A stretch of DNA of 64,000 bases. It comes from Deltaproteobacteria bacterium. Its GTDB lineage: Bacteria > Desulfobacterota > Dissulfuribacteria > Dissulfuribacterales > QOAL01. Below, piece by piece: positions 9,182-17,916 of this stretch. Positions within the stretch are counted from its first letter, which is position 1. Each line of letters begins with the position of its first letter. Below the pieces are notes generated by a model. The model made no database searches, had not been told where the DNA came from, and worked only from the letters and a program-made list of their open reading frames with translations. The DNA lies in assembly GCA_026995935.1 (NCBI GenBank), contig JALWNK010000058.1:1-64000 (forward strand), in the 5' to 3' direction. The position numbers were made by a program, and so were the translations under genes.

Positions 9182-10108
9182 CTATTTAACCCCTTTATGG
9201 AGGGAATCCTTGGACTTGGTGCCAGAGTCGTCCAATAGGCCTTCATTTACCTTAACCGGGAATTTCTTCTTAAGCTTGGCAATCAGTTCGTCCCTGAGCT
9301 TCATCTGTTTCTGACGCAGAAGCTTCTGCCTTATCTGTTGCTCCACCTCTTTGAAGGAGCGTTGCCTTGCGGGTTTCTTGTCTTCCACTTTGATTATGTG
9401 GTATCCAAATGTTGTCTTCACCGGTTGGCTTATCTCACCTTTTTTTAGGGAGAAAGCAGCCTTTTCAAACTCGGGAACCATCCTGCCCTTGCCGAAGTAA
9501 CCAAGGTCCCCACCCCGGGCCTTTGAGCCAGGATCATCGGAATATTTCTCGGCAAGCTTGGAAAAACTTTCTCCCTTGAGCAGTTTTGCCCTTATTTCAA
9601 GGGTCTTTTTCCTCGCCTCTTCCCACTTTTTCTTATCTGCACCTGCCGGAACCTTGATCAGGATGTGCCTTGCCCTTACCTGCTCTGGCTGCGTGAATTC
9701 GGATTTGTGTTTTTCATAATAATCCTTTAGTTCCTGGTCCGTGACCTTTGCCTTTTCAGAGATGTTTTCCATCATGTATTCCTGGGCAAGAAGGGCATTG
9801 GTCATCTCCTCAATTCTTTTCTTAACATTTGGTTTTGCCTGGAGGTTTTCTTTTCTTGCTTCAAGGGCCATGAGAGTAAGCTGGACCCACCTGTCCAGGA
9901 GCTGTTTTTTTAGCTGTGGATTTCTTTGCACTGCCATTTGGAGCTGAGGGGGGAGAGATTTTATCTGATCGTTAAATTCCTTTAACGTAAGCTTGTACTT
10001 CCCCACCTGTGCAAGGACCTTTCCGTTCCCTCCGTCCTTTGCCAGACAGGTTGAAACACCAAAGAAAAGAGTAAATACAACAAACAAAACAACAATTTTT
10101 TTCTGCAT
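9182..10108 (-). CDS. Exported peptidyl-prolyl cis-trans isomerase, SurA/parvulin type
   Basis: Periplasmic folding factor of 308 aa. A signal peptide [23 protein letters not shown] lies at residues 1-24; the Cys at 21 makes a lipobox weakly possible, but the context STCLAKDG fits signal peptidase I better. A SurA-like N-terminal helical region follows. The parvulin rotamase domain (about residues 142-235) has [40 protein letters not shown] and [12 protein letters not shown]. The tail is basic and helical. ATG 10108 follows GGAG. It sits 22 bases downstream of the beta-helix protein gene on the same strand, probably one transcript ended by the 9111-9141 terminator. Clients are likely outer-membrane or secreted proteins. 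Confidence 0.93.
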   Translation of the reverse strand: MQKKIVVLFVVFTLFFGVSTCLAKDGGNGKVLAQVGKYKLTLKEFNDQIKSLPPQLQMAVQRNPQLKKQLLDRWVQLTLMALEARKENLQAKPNVKKRIEEMTNALLAQEYMMENISEKAKVTDQELKDYYEKHKSEFTQPEQVRARHILIKVPAGADKKKWEEARKKTLEIRAKLLKGESFSKLAEKYSDDPGSKARGGDLGYFGKGRMVPEFEKAAFSLKKGEISQPVKTTFGYHIIKVEDKKPARQRSFKEVEQQIRQKLLRQKQMKLRDELIAKLKKKFPVKVNEGLLDDSGTKSKDSLHKGVK

Positions 10109-10130
10109 TAACCAGTCTCCTTTTTGATTT

Positions 10131-10940
10131 TTAACGAATAATGGTTTTGGCCCGGTAATAACCGGGTTTCACCGTTGAATTTGGTGCAACCATAGAGTGA
10201 GGACCCATGAAAACACCTGGATTCGTCACGCTGTTGCAGCCGGTTTGAACAAGGTCGCCCAGTATGGCCCCTATCTTTCGCCTCCCGGTATCCATCTTTC
10301 CACCTTCTGGACCGGCGATTTTTACACTGCCTGGGGCGAATTTCAAATTCGCAAGTTTTGTGCCAGCACCAAGATTTACACTATTTCCAAGTATGCTGTC
10401 TCCAATGTAGGCAAAATGTCCTGCCTTGGCGTCCTCAAGGAAGATGGAATGTTTCACCTCTGTGGCATGGCCCACAACGGCCTTGGGCCCAATGAGGCTA
10501 TCTTCTCTGATGTATGCTGCTTGGCGCACCTGGGTCTCATCAAGGATGATGGCAGGGCCTTTAATCATTGCACCTGGTTCAACCAGGACGCCCCTGCCAA
10601 ACTCCACTCTGTAGTCTGTGAAGGTTACTCCTGCACATATGAGAGTGGCATCAGGAACAGGTTCTCCCTCTATCCAGACCTGGAGCTTTCCCTTTGTCTC
10701 GTCATTGCAAACCGTTTCAAATCCTTCAGTCATCCAGCCTCCAGGAAGAAGAACAATGGGTTCTGGAAGAGGTACCCCAGGATTTATTACATCTGGCAAA
10801 TTGGGTTGAATTTTCCTTCGTATGAAACCCTTCAAGGAATTGAGAACCTGCCAGGGAGGGATGTCCTGGAGGAAAAGACCTTTAAATTCCTCTGGAACAG
10901 ACCTAAAGAATTCCTGCCATGAAAATCCATTCATTGTCAT
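10131..10940 (-). CDS. Left-handed beta-helix (hexapeptide-repeat) protein resembling a nucleotidyltransferase acyltransferase domain
   Basis: A 269-aa protein. Residues about 85-260 are hexapeptide repeats of a left-handed parallel beta helix ([71 protein letters not shown]). This resembles the C-terminal half of GlmU or sugar-1-phosphate nucleotidyltransferases. The pyrophosphorylase half is missing: the N-terminal 80 residues ([19 protein letters not shown] onward) do not show its signature GGxGTRL. It may be an acyltransferase or a scaffold. Its start ATG 10940 is two bases after the upstream stop; ATG 10934 has better spacing from AGGA. It is probably co-transcribed with the parvulin gene. 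Confidence 0.8.
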   Translation of the reverse strand: MTMNGFSWQEFFRSVPEEFKGLFLQDIPPWQVLNSLKGFIRRKIQPNLPDVINPGVPLPEPIVLLPGGWMTEGFETVCNDETKGKLQVWIEGEPVPDATLICAGVTFTDYRVEFGRGVLVEPGAMIKGPAIILDETQVRQAAYIREDSLIGPKAVVGHATEVKHSIFLEDAKAGHFAYIGDSILGNSVNLGAGTKLANLKFAPGSVKIAGPEGGKMDTGRRKIGAILGDLVQTGCNSVTNPGVFMGPHSMVAPNSTVKPGYYRAKTIIR

Positions 10941-10942
10941 TC

Positions 10943-11278
10943 CTATGATTCTGTTTCTCTGAATTCATCCTTTAAGAGCCTGATTGCTATCTCGATATCG
11001 TAAAGATGGATGGGAGGTGCTCCCTTTCGGCCTTCCTTCTTGTATAGCTCGGCAGCCTGTTGAATTGCCGTCCACGGTACCCAGCCGTGCTCCTCCCAGA
11101 GACTCTTGTCATTACTGTCCCACATGCGAAACTCAACGTCGTCACTGCCAAGACGAACGTACATGCGCAGGTTCTTGTTTTCTAAAACCGGATAGTAGTA
11201 GATACCTAGTTTATCCTTCACCTTTTGTACCCTGATATTTACACAACCAAATTGATGGGCATAGGCTAATCCCACCAA
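10943..11278 (-). CDS. Conserved hypothetical protein
   Basis: A soluble 110-111-aa protein with no signal peptide, membrane helix or cysteine pattern. It is aromatic-rich: LRMYVRLGSDDVEFRMWD, EEHGWVPWTAIQQAAELYKK and PIHLYDIEIAIRLLKDE. I do not recognise a function. The start is unclear: an in-frame TGA lies four codons upstream, leaving TTG 11278 or GTG 11275, and neither has a purine-rich leader. It precedes the beta-helix protein gene by two bases and is probably the first gene of that short operon. Confidence 0.65.
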   Translation of the reverse strand: MVGLAYAHQFGCVNIRVQKVKDKLGIYYYPVLENKNLRMYVRLGSDDVEFRMWDSNDKSLWEEHGWVPWTAIQQAAELYKKEGRKGAPPIHLYDIEIAIRLLKDEFRETES

Positions 11279-11345
11279 AAGGAGTGGTCAATACACAAAG
11301 GATTTTTGGACTGGTGGATTTTTAGAATGAAGGAAAATTTTTTAG

Positions 11346-11359
11346 TGAATAGTCATTCA
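11346..11359. promoter_or_regulatory. Operator-like palindrome TGAAT-N4-ATTCA (site 1)
   Basis: TGAATAGTCATTCA is a 5-4-5 inverted repeat. It lies in the 239-base gap between two divergent units, about 160 bases upstream of the Fe-S protein start. The same TGAAT-N4-ATTCA pattern recurs at 19736, 30245 and 59004. The binding protein is unknown. The shape fits a TetR-like or other homodimeric regulator. Confidence 0.55.
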
Positions 11360-11517
11360 GTTTGTGTTATTATTCCCAAACCGTTTTTTTTAGGTAACTT
11401 GGGAAGTGGCGGGATTTTTTAATAGTTTCAAATCAAGGGGTTGCGTTTTTTTTGTGTTTGCGTTTAAAATCACTCGAAGCATGTTAAAAAATACACTCCC
11501 TAAGGAGGACAATAAAA

Positions 11518-12261
11518 GTGAAAGGAAATAGGTCCGATAAACCAAATTATGTGACAGATGAGGAAAGAAGGGAATTTTTGAAGTTGGGCCTCAAAATAAC
11601 TGGAGTGTTGGCTGGAGGTTCCATCCTGTCCCTGGTCCCCCTCCCTGAAGACGAGGCCAAGGCCCTTGTGGAACTGGAAGGTTATGAAAAGACTTCTTAC
11701 AAGCCCCACTATGTCATGGTCATAAGGCAGAACCACTGCGTTGACTGTGAAAAGTGCAAAGAGGCCTGCGTTAAAACCAACCATGTGCCCGACTACGGAT
11801 ACAGGACAACCATTCTGGAAAAGCTAGCCGAGGATGATGAGGGAAAAAAGTTTCCTATTTTCATGCCTGTTCTTTGCAACCATTGTCTAAATCCTCCTTG
11901 TGTGAGGGTCTGTCCCACTAAGGCCACAACAAAGGATCCAAAGACTGGTATAGTGGTAATGCACTATCACAAGTGCATTGGATGCAAGACCTGTATGGCT
12001 GCCTGTCCATACAATGCCAGGTATTTTAACGAAGAAAAACGGGCCATTGATAAATGTAACTTCTGCTTGGATACAAGGCTTTCAAAGGGAGAGAAGCTTA
12101 CAGCATGTGCAGCTGCATGCCCGGCCCACGTCAGGGTCTTTGGTGATTTTTCCGATCACGAAAGCGAAGTGTGGAAACTGGTTCATCAACCGGATAAGGC
12201 AGTCTGGGTTCTTAGGCCTGAGACAGGTGCCAAACCGTGCATCTTTTACATGAATGACTAA
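11518..12261 (+). CDS. Tat-exported four-cluster [4Fe-4S] ferredoxin subunit (NrfC/PsrB/DsrO type)
   Basis: Electron-transfer subunit of a periplasmic or membrane-bound oxidoreductase, 247 aa. A twin-arginine signal, ERREFLKLG at residues 16-24, precedes a hydrophobic stretch. Sixteen cysteines form four cubane sites: C74/C77/C80/C84, C120/C123/C128/C132, C153/C156/C159/C163 and C180/C183/C197/C201, the pattern of DmsB/NrfC/PsrB subunits. It starts with GTG 11518 after TAAGGAGG. The next gene, 20 bases on, encodes a trihaem cytochrome c. No molybdopterin catalytic subunit is adjacent. An NrfD-type membrane partner lies 13 kb away, so the module is split or has another partner. An operator-like palindrome lies upstream. 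Confidence 0.93.
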   Translation: MKGNRSDKPNYVTDEERREFLKLGLKITGVLAGGSILSLVPLPEDEAKALVELEGYEKTSYKPHYVMVIRQNHCVDCEKCKEACVKTNHVPDYGYRTTILEKLAEDDEGKKFPIFMPVLCNHCLNPPCVRVCPTKATTKDPKTGIVVMHYHKCIGCKTCMAACPYNARYFNEEKRAIDKCNFCLDTRLSKGEKLTACAAACPAHVRVFGDFSDHESEVWKLVHQPDKAVWVLRPETGAKPCIFYMND

Positions 12262-12281
12262 GCATACAGGGGGCAAAAATC

Positions 12282-12686
12282 ATGGAAAAAGGTATTAAGA
12301 TATTTCTTTGTATTGTGTTCTTTTTTTGCTTCGTAGCAGCAGGGGCAGCATTCGCAGAAGATGAGGAGGCTGAATACCCCACAGAGCCTATCATATTTAC
12401 GAAGCCAGTTAAGGCAGTGATTTTTGATCACAAGCTCCACGTTGAAGACAGTGGTCTTGACTGTGATTCCTGTCATGACGATATCTTTGAGATGGAGGCA
12501 GGTACGGCTGAACAAAACAAGGATTTCACTATGAAGGCCCTTTATGAGGGTAAATATTGCGGCCAGTGCCACGATGGTGATACGGCCTTTGCATCAAACA
12601 CCAGATGCACTCTTTGTCATATTGGGGTCAAGGGGTACAATAGAATGACTGGGGTAAAGCCAAAGGGCCACGGAGGCCACGAATAG
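12282..12686 (+). CDS. Periplasmic trihaem cytochrome c (c7/c3-like)
   Basis: A 134-aa exported protein. Its signal peptide has a long hydrophobic core (FLCIVFFFCFVAAGAAFA, about residues 8-25). Three CxxCH haem sites are CDSCH at 61-65, CGQCH at 93-97 and CTLCH at 109-113. Additional histidines such as FDHKLH at 48-53 can be distal ligands. The pattern resembles class III/c7 triheme proteins. GGGGGC lies eight bases before ATG 12282. It is co-transcribed with the Tat-exported Fe-S protein and is its likely electron partner. A hairpin follows the stop. Confidence 0.92.
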   Translation: MEKGIKIFLCIVFFFCFVAAGAAFAEDEEAEYPTEPIIFTKPVKAVIFDHKLHVEDSGLDCDSCHDDIFEMEAGTAEQNKDFTMKALYEGKYCGQCHDGDTAFASNTRCTLCHIGVKGYNRMTGVKPKGHGGHE

Positions 12687-12697
12687 TAGTATGATTT

Positions 12698-12738
12698 AAA
12701 GGGCTTGAGGGCAGGGTGACTTTGCCCTTAAGCCCTTT
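12698..12738 (+). terminator. Strong hairpin after the Fe-S/cytochrome unit
   Basis: AAAGGGCTTGAGGGCA (12698-12713) pairs with TGCCCTTAAGCCCTTT (12723-12738) over 16 positions with a single G-T pair and a nine-base loop. There is no long T tract after it (TTT then CTAAAAGG). It could be a terminator or a 3-prime stabilising stem. Confidence 0.65.
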
Positions 12739-12975
12739 CTAAAAGGAAAATCTTGATATATGGATAATCTTCTTTCTCTTTTTCTTATTCTCATAATATG
12801 GATCTGTATTAACAGGTGGTTGCTTCCAAAGCTGGGGTTGCCTTCCTGAGGTGCTCCTGTTGATGCCGGTCGGCAGACAAAAACTCAAAAAAAACCAAAA
12901 AGACCCATCCCCACCTGAGATGGTCCAAGCTGTTCGATTGGGGACCAATCGAAAAAATAGTCTATTTTTCCTTTT
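12739..12975. other. Gene-free interval with several hairpins
   Basis: I see no gene I can support here. A 69-codon minus-strand frame exists but has no ribosome site or recognisable sequence. The interval contains a perfect hairpin TCGATTGG-GGA-CCAATCGA (12934-12952), immediately followed by a second inverted repeat AAAAATA-GTC-TATTTTT, and an imperfect one near 12903-12924. It could be a small RNA or decayed sequence. Confidence 0.35.
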
Positions 12976-12999
12976 GAAAAACTAAGGTGCTAGCCTTAG
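12976..12999 (-). terminator. Rho-independent terminator overlapping the prenyltransferase-like gene's stop
   Basis: On the minus strand CTAAGG-CTAGCA-CCTTAG is followed by TTTTTC. The 6-bp stem spans 12982-12999 on plus and includes the stop codon, so translation to the end may affect it. Confidence 0.7.
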
Positions 13000-13797
13000 T
13001 AAATCATTATTGTCGGTAATGAGTATCAATGAGGCAACACCGTGCCAGGTGGCATCCAGGAAAGGAGCAGCGTCTGCCCTTCTTGAAAAACCTCCCTTTT
13101 TTGTCTGGCAGCCAATTACAAACCTTGTGATATTTTCCCTATCATGAGGCCTTTCATTCAAAAATTCCAACGCATGTAAGGCAAAATGGGTATTTTCAAG
13201 GTAAGATGTGGAGCCAGGAAGAAATCCATAGCCTCCGTCATAATTTTGGCATTTGCTAATCCAGATTGCTGCCTTATTTTGATCTATTAGGCGTCCTCCA
13301 GTCATTTTATCAATAAAGATTGCCATCCATCTTCTGAAGAGGATTCCCTTGAAGGTAACGATTTTTGATAATTCTTCCCTGGAGTATCTAAATGGCGGTG
13401 TTAGATCAAGAAGTTTTGAGATGTTAAGGGCATAGTACAGCCCTACGGTACTTTGAGGCCTTAAGGAGAGATAGTGTTTCTTTGCAAATTTTTGGGCTTT
13501 TGCTGAAAGCGAGCACCTTTTCATGCACCAGATGAGCTGAAAGGCACTCTTCATACCCAGGTTGGGCCTCTTTTCAATGAAACGCAGTAGAAAATCGGAG
13601 TGGAGATTTTTATCAAACTTCACATCTTTTGAGAGGCCGCAATACCTTTCAACTGCCTCCAATATCCTCAGAGCGTGGAAGGTGTCTTCAAGAGTGGCGG
13701 GAAGTTTGGGTGTTGCCCCAAATCCACCATCTATTTTTTTTCTCTCCAGGGTAAAACAGACCGCCTTCGAAAGGTTGTATGCAAATTTCTTTTCCAC
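12982..13797 (-). CDS. Prenyltransferase/squalene-cyclase repeat protein (alpha-alpha toroid)
   Basis: About 271 aa with repeats of the protein prenyltransferase beta-subunit/terpene cyclase toroid. The first is DGGFGATPKLPATLEDTFHALRIL, written here in parts: GGFGATPKLP and LEDTFHALRIL. Later ones are DGGYGFLPGSTSYLENTHFA and KGGFSRRADAAPFLDATWH. Eukaryotic enzymes of this fold attach farnesyl or geranylgeranyl to proteins; bacterial relatives are mostly uncharacterised. No DxDD cyclase motif is visible. I chose GTG 13797, just after the stop of the upstream GNAT gene and after AGAGAG; a TTG at 13869 would overlap GNAT by 70 bases and adds only a basic stretch. It is co-transcribed with GNAT and malQ. 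A zinc site (Asp/Cys/His) is not certain. Confidence 0.8.
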   Translation of the reverse strand: MEKKFAYNLSKAVCFTLERKKIDGGFGATPKLPATLEDTFHALRILEAVERYCGLSKDVKFDKNLHSDFLLRFIEKRPNLGMKSAFQLIWCMKRCSLSAKAQKFAKKHYLSLRPQSTVGLYYALNISKLLDLTPPFRYSREELSKIVTFKGILFRRWMAIFIDKMTGGRLIDQNKAAIWISKCQNYDGGYGFLPGSTSYLENTHFALHALEFLNERPHDRENITRFVIGCQTKKGGFSRRADAAPFLDATWHGVASLILITDNNDLLRLAP

Positions 13798-13799
13798 TT

Positions 13800-14300
13800 T
13801 CAGGGCTCTCTCTTCATGATAATGGTTGAGTGAGCTTCTTGGATCACGCGAAATCCGTTCTTTTTCCAAAAGTTCAGCCCTCTTACGTTATCTTTTTTTA
13901 CTTCCACCAGTACATGTATGCAAATGTCGGCGGCCCTTAAATGGCGGGTCAATGCCTTGAGGACGCAAGAGCCAAGGCCCTTGTTTCTGAATTTCTTCTT
14001 GAAGACTGCCAGGGTAATAAAAAGTTGGACCCCTGGCTGCCAGTGGTAAATGCCTAACATCCCAATGGGCTTATCCTCGTATCTTATTATGTAGGCCCAT
14101 GAGAAGAGGTGGATTGATAAGAGAACTATTTTGAGAGGGGATGCATTGCCCGGGAATCCAAGGTTCTTTATTACTGCAACGTCGGCCTCCTTCAATAACT
14201 TATAGAGTAAAGGCCAGCTTCTTACGGTTAAAAGTTTAAGCTCCAGGTCGTCGCCGGCCCTAATCCTTTTGGGAATCTTCAATGCCCTGAACACGGGCAT
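13800..14300 (-). CDS. GNAT family N-acetyltransferase
   Basis: A 166-aa acetyl-CoA-dependent acyltransferase. The GNAT core has YEDKPIGMLGIYHWQPGVQL as beta-strands 2-3 and the acetyl-CoA loop FRNKGLGSCVLKALTRHL (consensus RxxGxG/A). It ends with GLNFWKKNGFRVIQ, the usual last strand-helix region. I chose ATG 14300, nine bases after GGAGG. The longer frame begins with TTG 14333 and would extend further into malQ. It overlaps malQ by 41 bases and is followed two bases after its stop by the prenyltransferase-repeat gene. The substrate is unknown; the pairing with the toroid protein hints at protein or small-molecule modification (inference). Confidence 0.85.
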   Translation of the reverse strand: MPVFRALKIPKRIRAGDDLELKLLTVRSWPLLYKLLKEADVAVIKNLGFPGNASPLKIVLLSIHLFSWAYIIRYEDKPIGMLGIYHWQPGVQLFITLAVFKKKFRNKGLGSCVLKALTRHLRAADICIHVLVEVKKDNVRGLNFWKKNGFRVIQEAHSTIIMKREP

Positions 14301-15831
14301 AAAATTTTGCCTCCGAATAAAGTGCACCAGCAAGCTCCCCGGTTATAAACCTTTCAGCCAGCCGCCATCTCCAGTTTCCTTTGCTTGTAGAGGGCGTGTT
14401 CATGCGGCAGTCGCTTCCAAAGCCTAGGGCGTCCTGCATGGGAAGTATGGCCGTCCTGGCAACTGAAGAGTAGGCAAGGCGCAAGAAATCCCAGTGGACA
14501 CGGCTTCCGTCACTGTTTGCATATCTTCTGACCCTTTCCTTGGCAAACTCGGGTACACTTGGGTCGAGATACCACCCCACCACTGTATTGTTGTCATGGG
14601 TGCCGGAATAGACATAAAAGTTGGTGTGTTCAAAGTTGTGGGGCAGGTAGAGGTTCTTTTCATCAGAGCCAAATGCAAAGATTAGAACCTTCATTCCCGC
14701 AAGGCCAAGCTCCTCCCTTAGCCTTATAACCGGTCTTGTTATTGTTCCAAGGTCTTCAGCCACGATTTCAAGGCCATTTACTGCGTTCCTCATGCGTTCA
14801 AAAAAGTATCGTCCAGGCCCCCTGACCCACTTGCCCTTGATTGCCGTAGGTTCTGAGGCAGGCACCTGCCAGTAGGCCTGAAAGCCCCTGAAGTGATCTA
14901 TTCTGAGGATGTGTAGAAGGGAGGCCATTCGCGAAAGCCTCATGTGCCACCACTGGTAAAGAGGCTCGTTTGGCCTTCCATTCACCTTCCACTTGTAAAT
15001 GGGGTTGCCCCACCTTTGCCCTGTCTTGCTGAAGTAATCCGGAGGCACGCCTGCCACCACCGTTGGCACCAGGGTTTCTGGATCGAGCTCGAAACATTCC
15101 TGGTTTGCCCACACATCGGCGCTGTCAGGTGCGACATAGATGGGGATGTCCCCAAATAGTCTGACCCCTGCCTTTTCTGCCCGCCTTTTGAGCTCTGACC
15201 ACTGGAGGGAAAATATCCACTGTGCGAACTTATGAAATTCGACTCTGCCTGAAAGTGCATTTCTGGCCTCCTCCAGGGAGTCCTTCTGTCTCCTGGCAAT
15301 GGGGGTTGGCCATTTGTTCCACGGCCTTTGATTAAATTTTTCTTTGAGAGCCATGAAAAGGGCATAGTCATCGAGCCATGAACGGTTTTCTCTGCAGAAG
15401 GCTTCTAAGTCTTCATATTGGCCGGCTGTGGTAAAGTTTTGGTAAGCCCTTTCAAGAAGATTCCAAAGATATGGCTCAACCCTTTGAAAATCTACCAGAT
15501 ATTCTGAAAATGCAGGTCTTTTTTCAAGGTCAGACTGTTCTATGAGCCCCATTTCCTTGAGTTTGAGTGGGCATATAAAGAGTGGATTTCCCGCAAAGGC
15601 AGAGCTTGCCATGTAGGGAGAGTGGTCAAGCCCGGACTTTGTGGGGCCAAGAGGCAGGAACTGCCAGACGCTCTGGCCAGCGCTTTGTAAGAAATCAATA
15701 AATTCGTAGGCCTTTTCCCCCAGTTGGCCAATCCCAAATGGCCCTGGCAGGGAAGATATGTGGAGAAGTATGCCGCAACGCCTTTTACGCTCAAACGGGA
15801 AAACTACATTGTGGTTGCCCTTGCAATCCAT
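14260..15831 (-). CDS. malQ: 4-alpha-glucanotransferase (amylomaltase)
   Basis: GH77 enzyme that transfers alpha-1,4-glucan segments between maltodextrins during glycogen/maltodextrin turnover in the cytosol. The 523-aa protein begins with RRCGILLHISSLPGPFGIGQ, typical of the family. The nucleophile/acid region includes FGDIPIYVAPDSADVW, LRIDHFRGFQAYW and IVAEDLGTITRPV, and GTHDNNTVVGWY follows. ATG 15831 follows AAGGA. It is the first gene of a three-gene overlapping unit with GNAT and the toroid protein. The dnaK terminator lies upstream. No other maltose or glycogen genes are nearby. Confidence 0.95.
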   Translation of the reverse strand: MDCKGNHNVVFPFERKRRCGILLHISSLPGPFGIGQLGEKAYEFIDFLQSAGQSVWQFLPLGPTKSGLDHSPYMASSAFAGNPLFICPLKLKEMGLIEQSDLEKRPAFSEYLVDFQRVEPYLWNLLERAYQNFTTAGQYEDLEAFCRENRSWLDDYALFMALKEKFNQRPWNKWPTPIARRQKDSLEEARNALSGRVEFHKFAQWIFSLQWSELKRRAEKAGVRLFGDIPIYVAPDSADVWANQECFELDPETLVPTVVAGVPPDYFSKTGQRWGNPIYKWKVNGRPNEPLYQWWHMRLSRMASLLHILRIDHFRGFQAYWQVPASEPTAIKGKWVRGPGRYFFERMRNAVNGLEIVAEDLGTITRPVIRLREELGLAGMKVLIFAFGSDEKNLYLPHNFEHTNFYVYSGTHDNNTVVGWYLDPSVPEFAKERVRRYANSDGSRVHWDFLRLAYSSVARTAILPMQDALGFGSDCRMNTPSTSKGNWRWRLAERFITGELAGALYSEAKFYARVQGIEDSQKD

Positions 15832-15851
15832 ATTCTGCTTCCTTGATAAAC

Positions 15852-15890
15852 AAAAAAGGCCGAAGCGCCTTTAAAGCGTCCGGCCTTTTT
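15852..15890 (-). terminator. Rho-independent terminator of the hrcA-grpE-dnaK operon
   Basis: On the minus strand AAAAAGGCCG and CGGCCTTTTTT pair, with an inner repeat GACGCTTT/AAAGGCGC extending the hairpin. A T tract ends it (plus 15852-15857 are A). It lies 25 bases past the dnaK stop. Confidence 0.88.
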
Positions 15891-15914
15891 CAGGTGAGCT
15901 TTTCACCCTGTTTT

Positions 15915-17846
15915 TTATTTTACTTCCTCAAAGTCGGCATCTACCACATCGTCTTCGCCGCCGCTCTTTCCTTCGCCTGTGGCCTGGCCACCACCTGCTC
16001 CGCCTGCTGCTCCAGCCGCTCCGGTGGCTCCAGCGCCAGCCTGTGTCTGCTGATAGAGCATCTCTGCTATCTTGTGGGATGCCTGCATGAGCTCTTCCTG
16101 CGCCCTCTTTATGGCATCTACGTCCTCGCCTTCCATGGCTTTCTTGAGGGCCTCGATCTTCTGGTTGATCTCATCCCTTGTGGCGCTGTCAACCTTGTCT
16201 CCAAGCTCCTTGAGACTCTTTTCAGTGGTGTAGATGAGGCTGTCTGCCTGGTTCCTGGCCTCAACCAGCTCGCGTTTCTTCCTGTCTTCCTCGGCATGGA
16301 GCTTTGCCTCTTCCTCCATCCTCTTGATCTCCTCTTCGCTCAGGCCGCTTGAGGCCTGTATGCGGATGGACTGCTCCTTGCCTGTAGCAAGGTCCTTTGC
16401 CGACACGTTCAAGATACCGTTTGCATCAATGTCAAAGGTGACCTCAATCTGGGGTACACCCCTTGGTGCAGGCGGGATCCCCACCAGTTCAAAACGTCCA
16501 ATGCTCTTGTTGTCTGCGGCCATCTCCCGCTCACCCTGGAGCACGTGTATGGTGACCGCGTTCTGGTTGTCCGCAGCGGTTGTGAATATCTGGCTCTTTC
16601 TCGCAGGAATAGTAGTGTTCTTCTCTATGAGTTTGGTCATAACCCCGCCCATGGTTTCTATTCCAAGGGAAAGCGGGGTGACATCCAAGAGAAGAACATC
16701 CTTAACCTCACCCTTTAGGACGGCACCTTGAATGGCTGCACCAATGGCCACAACCTCGTCAGGGTTGACGCCCTTGTGAGGCTCCTTACCAAATATTTCC
16801 TTTACCTTTTCCTGGACCTTGGGCATGCGGGTCATGCCACCAACGAGGATGACCTCGTCTATGTCCGCCTTGGTAAGCCCTGCATCCTTCAGCGCTGTCT
16901 CGCATGGAGGCACAAGACGGTCTATGAGATCAGCAACGAGGGCCTCGAGCTTGGCCCGGGTCAGCTTTTTCACCAGGTGCTTTGGCCCTGATGCATCGGC
17001 AGTGATGAAGGGCAGGTTGATCTCCGTCTCCTGGGTGGTTGAAAGCTCGCACTTGGCCTTTTCTGCTGCCTCCTTGAGGCGTTGAAGGGCCATCCTGTCC
17101 TGCTTGAGATCTATCCCTGTCTCCTTCTTGAATTCTTCTGCGAGCCAGTCCACTATCCTGAGGTCAAAGTCCTCGCCACCAAGAAAGGTATCACCGTTGG
17201 TGGACTTGACCTCGAAAACCCCTTCGCCGATCTCCAGGATGGAGATATCAAAGGTACCGCCGCCAAGGTCAAAAACTGCGACCTTTTCTTCCTTCTTTTT
17301 GTCAAGGCCGTAGGCAAGGGCAGCGGCAGTGGGCTCGTTTATTATCCTCAGGACGTCAAGCCCTGCAATCCTGCCGGCATCCTTGGTTGCCTGCCTCTGG
17401 CTGTCGTTGAAGTAGGCGGGAACGGTGATTACTGCTTCCTTCACCTCTTCGCCAAGGTAGTCCTCGGCTGTCTGTTTCATTTTGGTAAGAATCATGGCAG
17501 ATATCTCTGCCGGACTATATTTCTTGCCCTGGACCTCTACGTATGCGTCGCCGTTTGGGCCTTCAACTATCTTATAGGGCATGATCTCCCGGGATTTTTG
17601 CACTTCGGGATCGTTGAATTTTCTTCCTATGAGCCTTTTTACTGCAAAGATGGTGTTTTCCGGGTTGGTAACAGCCTGCCTCTTTGCAAGCATACCAACC
17701 AGGCGTTCACCCTTGTCAGTAAAGGCCACAACAGAAGGGGTGGTCCTTCCTCCTTCTGCATTGGTCAAAACCTTTGGCTCTCCGCCCTCCATAATGGCAA
17801 CGCAGGAGTTGGTGGTTCCAAGGTCTATTCCTATTACCTTTCCCAT
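15915..17846 (-). CDS. dnaK: Molecular chaperone DnaK (Hsp70)
   Basis: ATP-driven chaperone for folding and disaggregation in the cytosol, 643 aa. The nucleotide-binding domain starts [21 protein letters not shown]. It has [15 protein letters not shown], the linker [16 protein letters not shown] near residue 390 and the substrate domain beyond. The C-terminus is a Gly/Ala-rich disordered tail ending in [11 protein letters not shown], matching the EEVD-like acidic end of bacterial DnaK. AGGAGG precedes ATG 17846. It is the last gene of hrcA-grpE-dnaK. dnaJ is not in the cluster. The operon is under a CIRCE element at 19616. Confidence 0.98.
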   Translation of the reverse strand: MGKVIGIDLGTTNSCVAIMEGGEPKVLTNAEGGRTTPSVVAFTDKGERLVGMLAKRQAVTNPENTIFAVKRLIGRKFNDPEVQKSREIMPYKIVEGPNGDAYVEVQGKKYSPAEISAMILTKMKQTAEDYLGEEVKEAVITVPAYFNDSQRQATKDAGRIAGLDVLRIINEPTAAALAYGLDKKKEEKVAVFDLGGGTFDISILEIGEGVFEVKSTNGDTFLGGEDFDLRIVDWLAEEFKKETGIDLKQDRMALQRLKEAAEKAKCELSTTQETEINLPFITADASGPKHLVKKLTRAKLEALVADLIDRLVPPCETALKDAGLTKADIDEVILVGGMTRMPKVQEKVKEIFGKEPHKGVNPDEVVAIGAAIQGAVLKGEVKDVLLLDVTPLSLGIETMGGVMTKLIEKNTTIPARKSQIFTTAADNQNAVTIHVLQGEREMAADNKSIGRFELVGIPPAPRGVPQIEVTFDIDANGILNVSAKDLATGKEQSIRIQASSGLSEEEIKRMEEEAKLHAEEDRKKRELVEARNQADSLIYTTEKSLKELGDKVDSATRDEINQKIEALKKAMEGEDVDAIKRAQEELMQASHKIAEMLYQQTQAGAGATGAAGAAGGAGGGQATGEGKSGGEDDVVDADFEEVK

Positions 17847-17916
17847 TTTTTAAATATCCTCCTTAAATTTCGGTATATCGCTTCGGCTTTTTTGGTGTAA
17901 AACTTTTTAGAAAAAA

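Noticed and set aside
10197-10922. A 241-codon plus-strand frame opposite the beta-helix protein gene
   Set aside because: Its protein has no domain and it lies antisense to a gene with clear hexapeptide repeats.
12739-12948. A 69-codon minus-strand frame in the cytochrome-toroid interval
   Set aside because: It has no ribosome site, an odd composition and no recognisable similarity.
17082-17900. A 272-codon plus-strand frame
   Set aside because: It lies wholly antisense to dnaK, a common shadow of that gene, with no family similarity.
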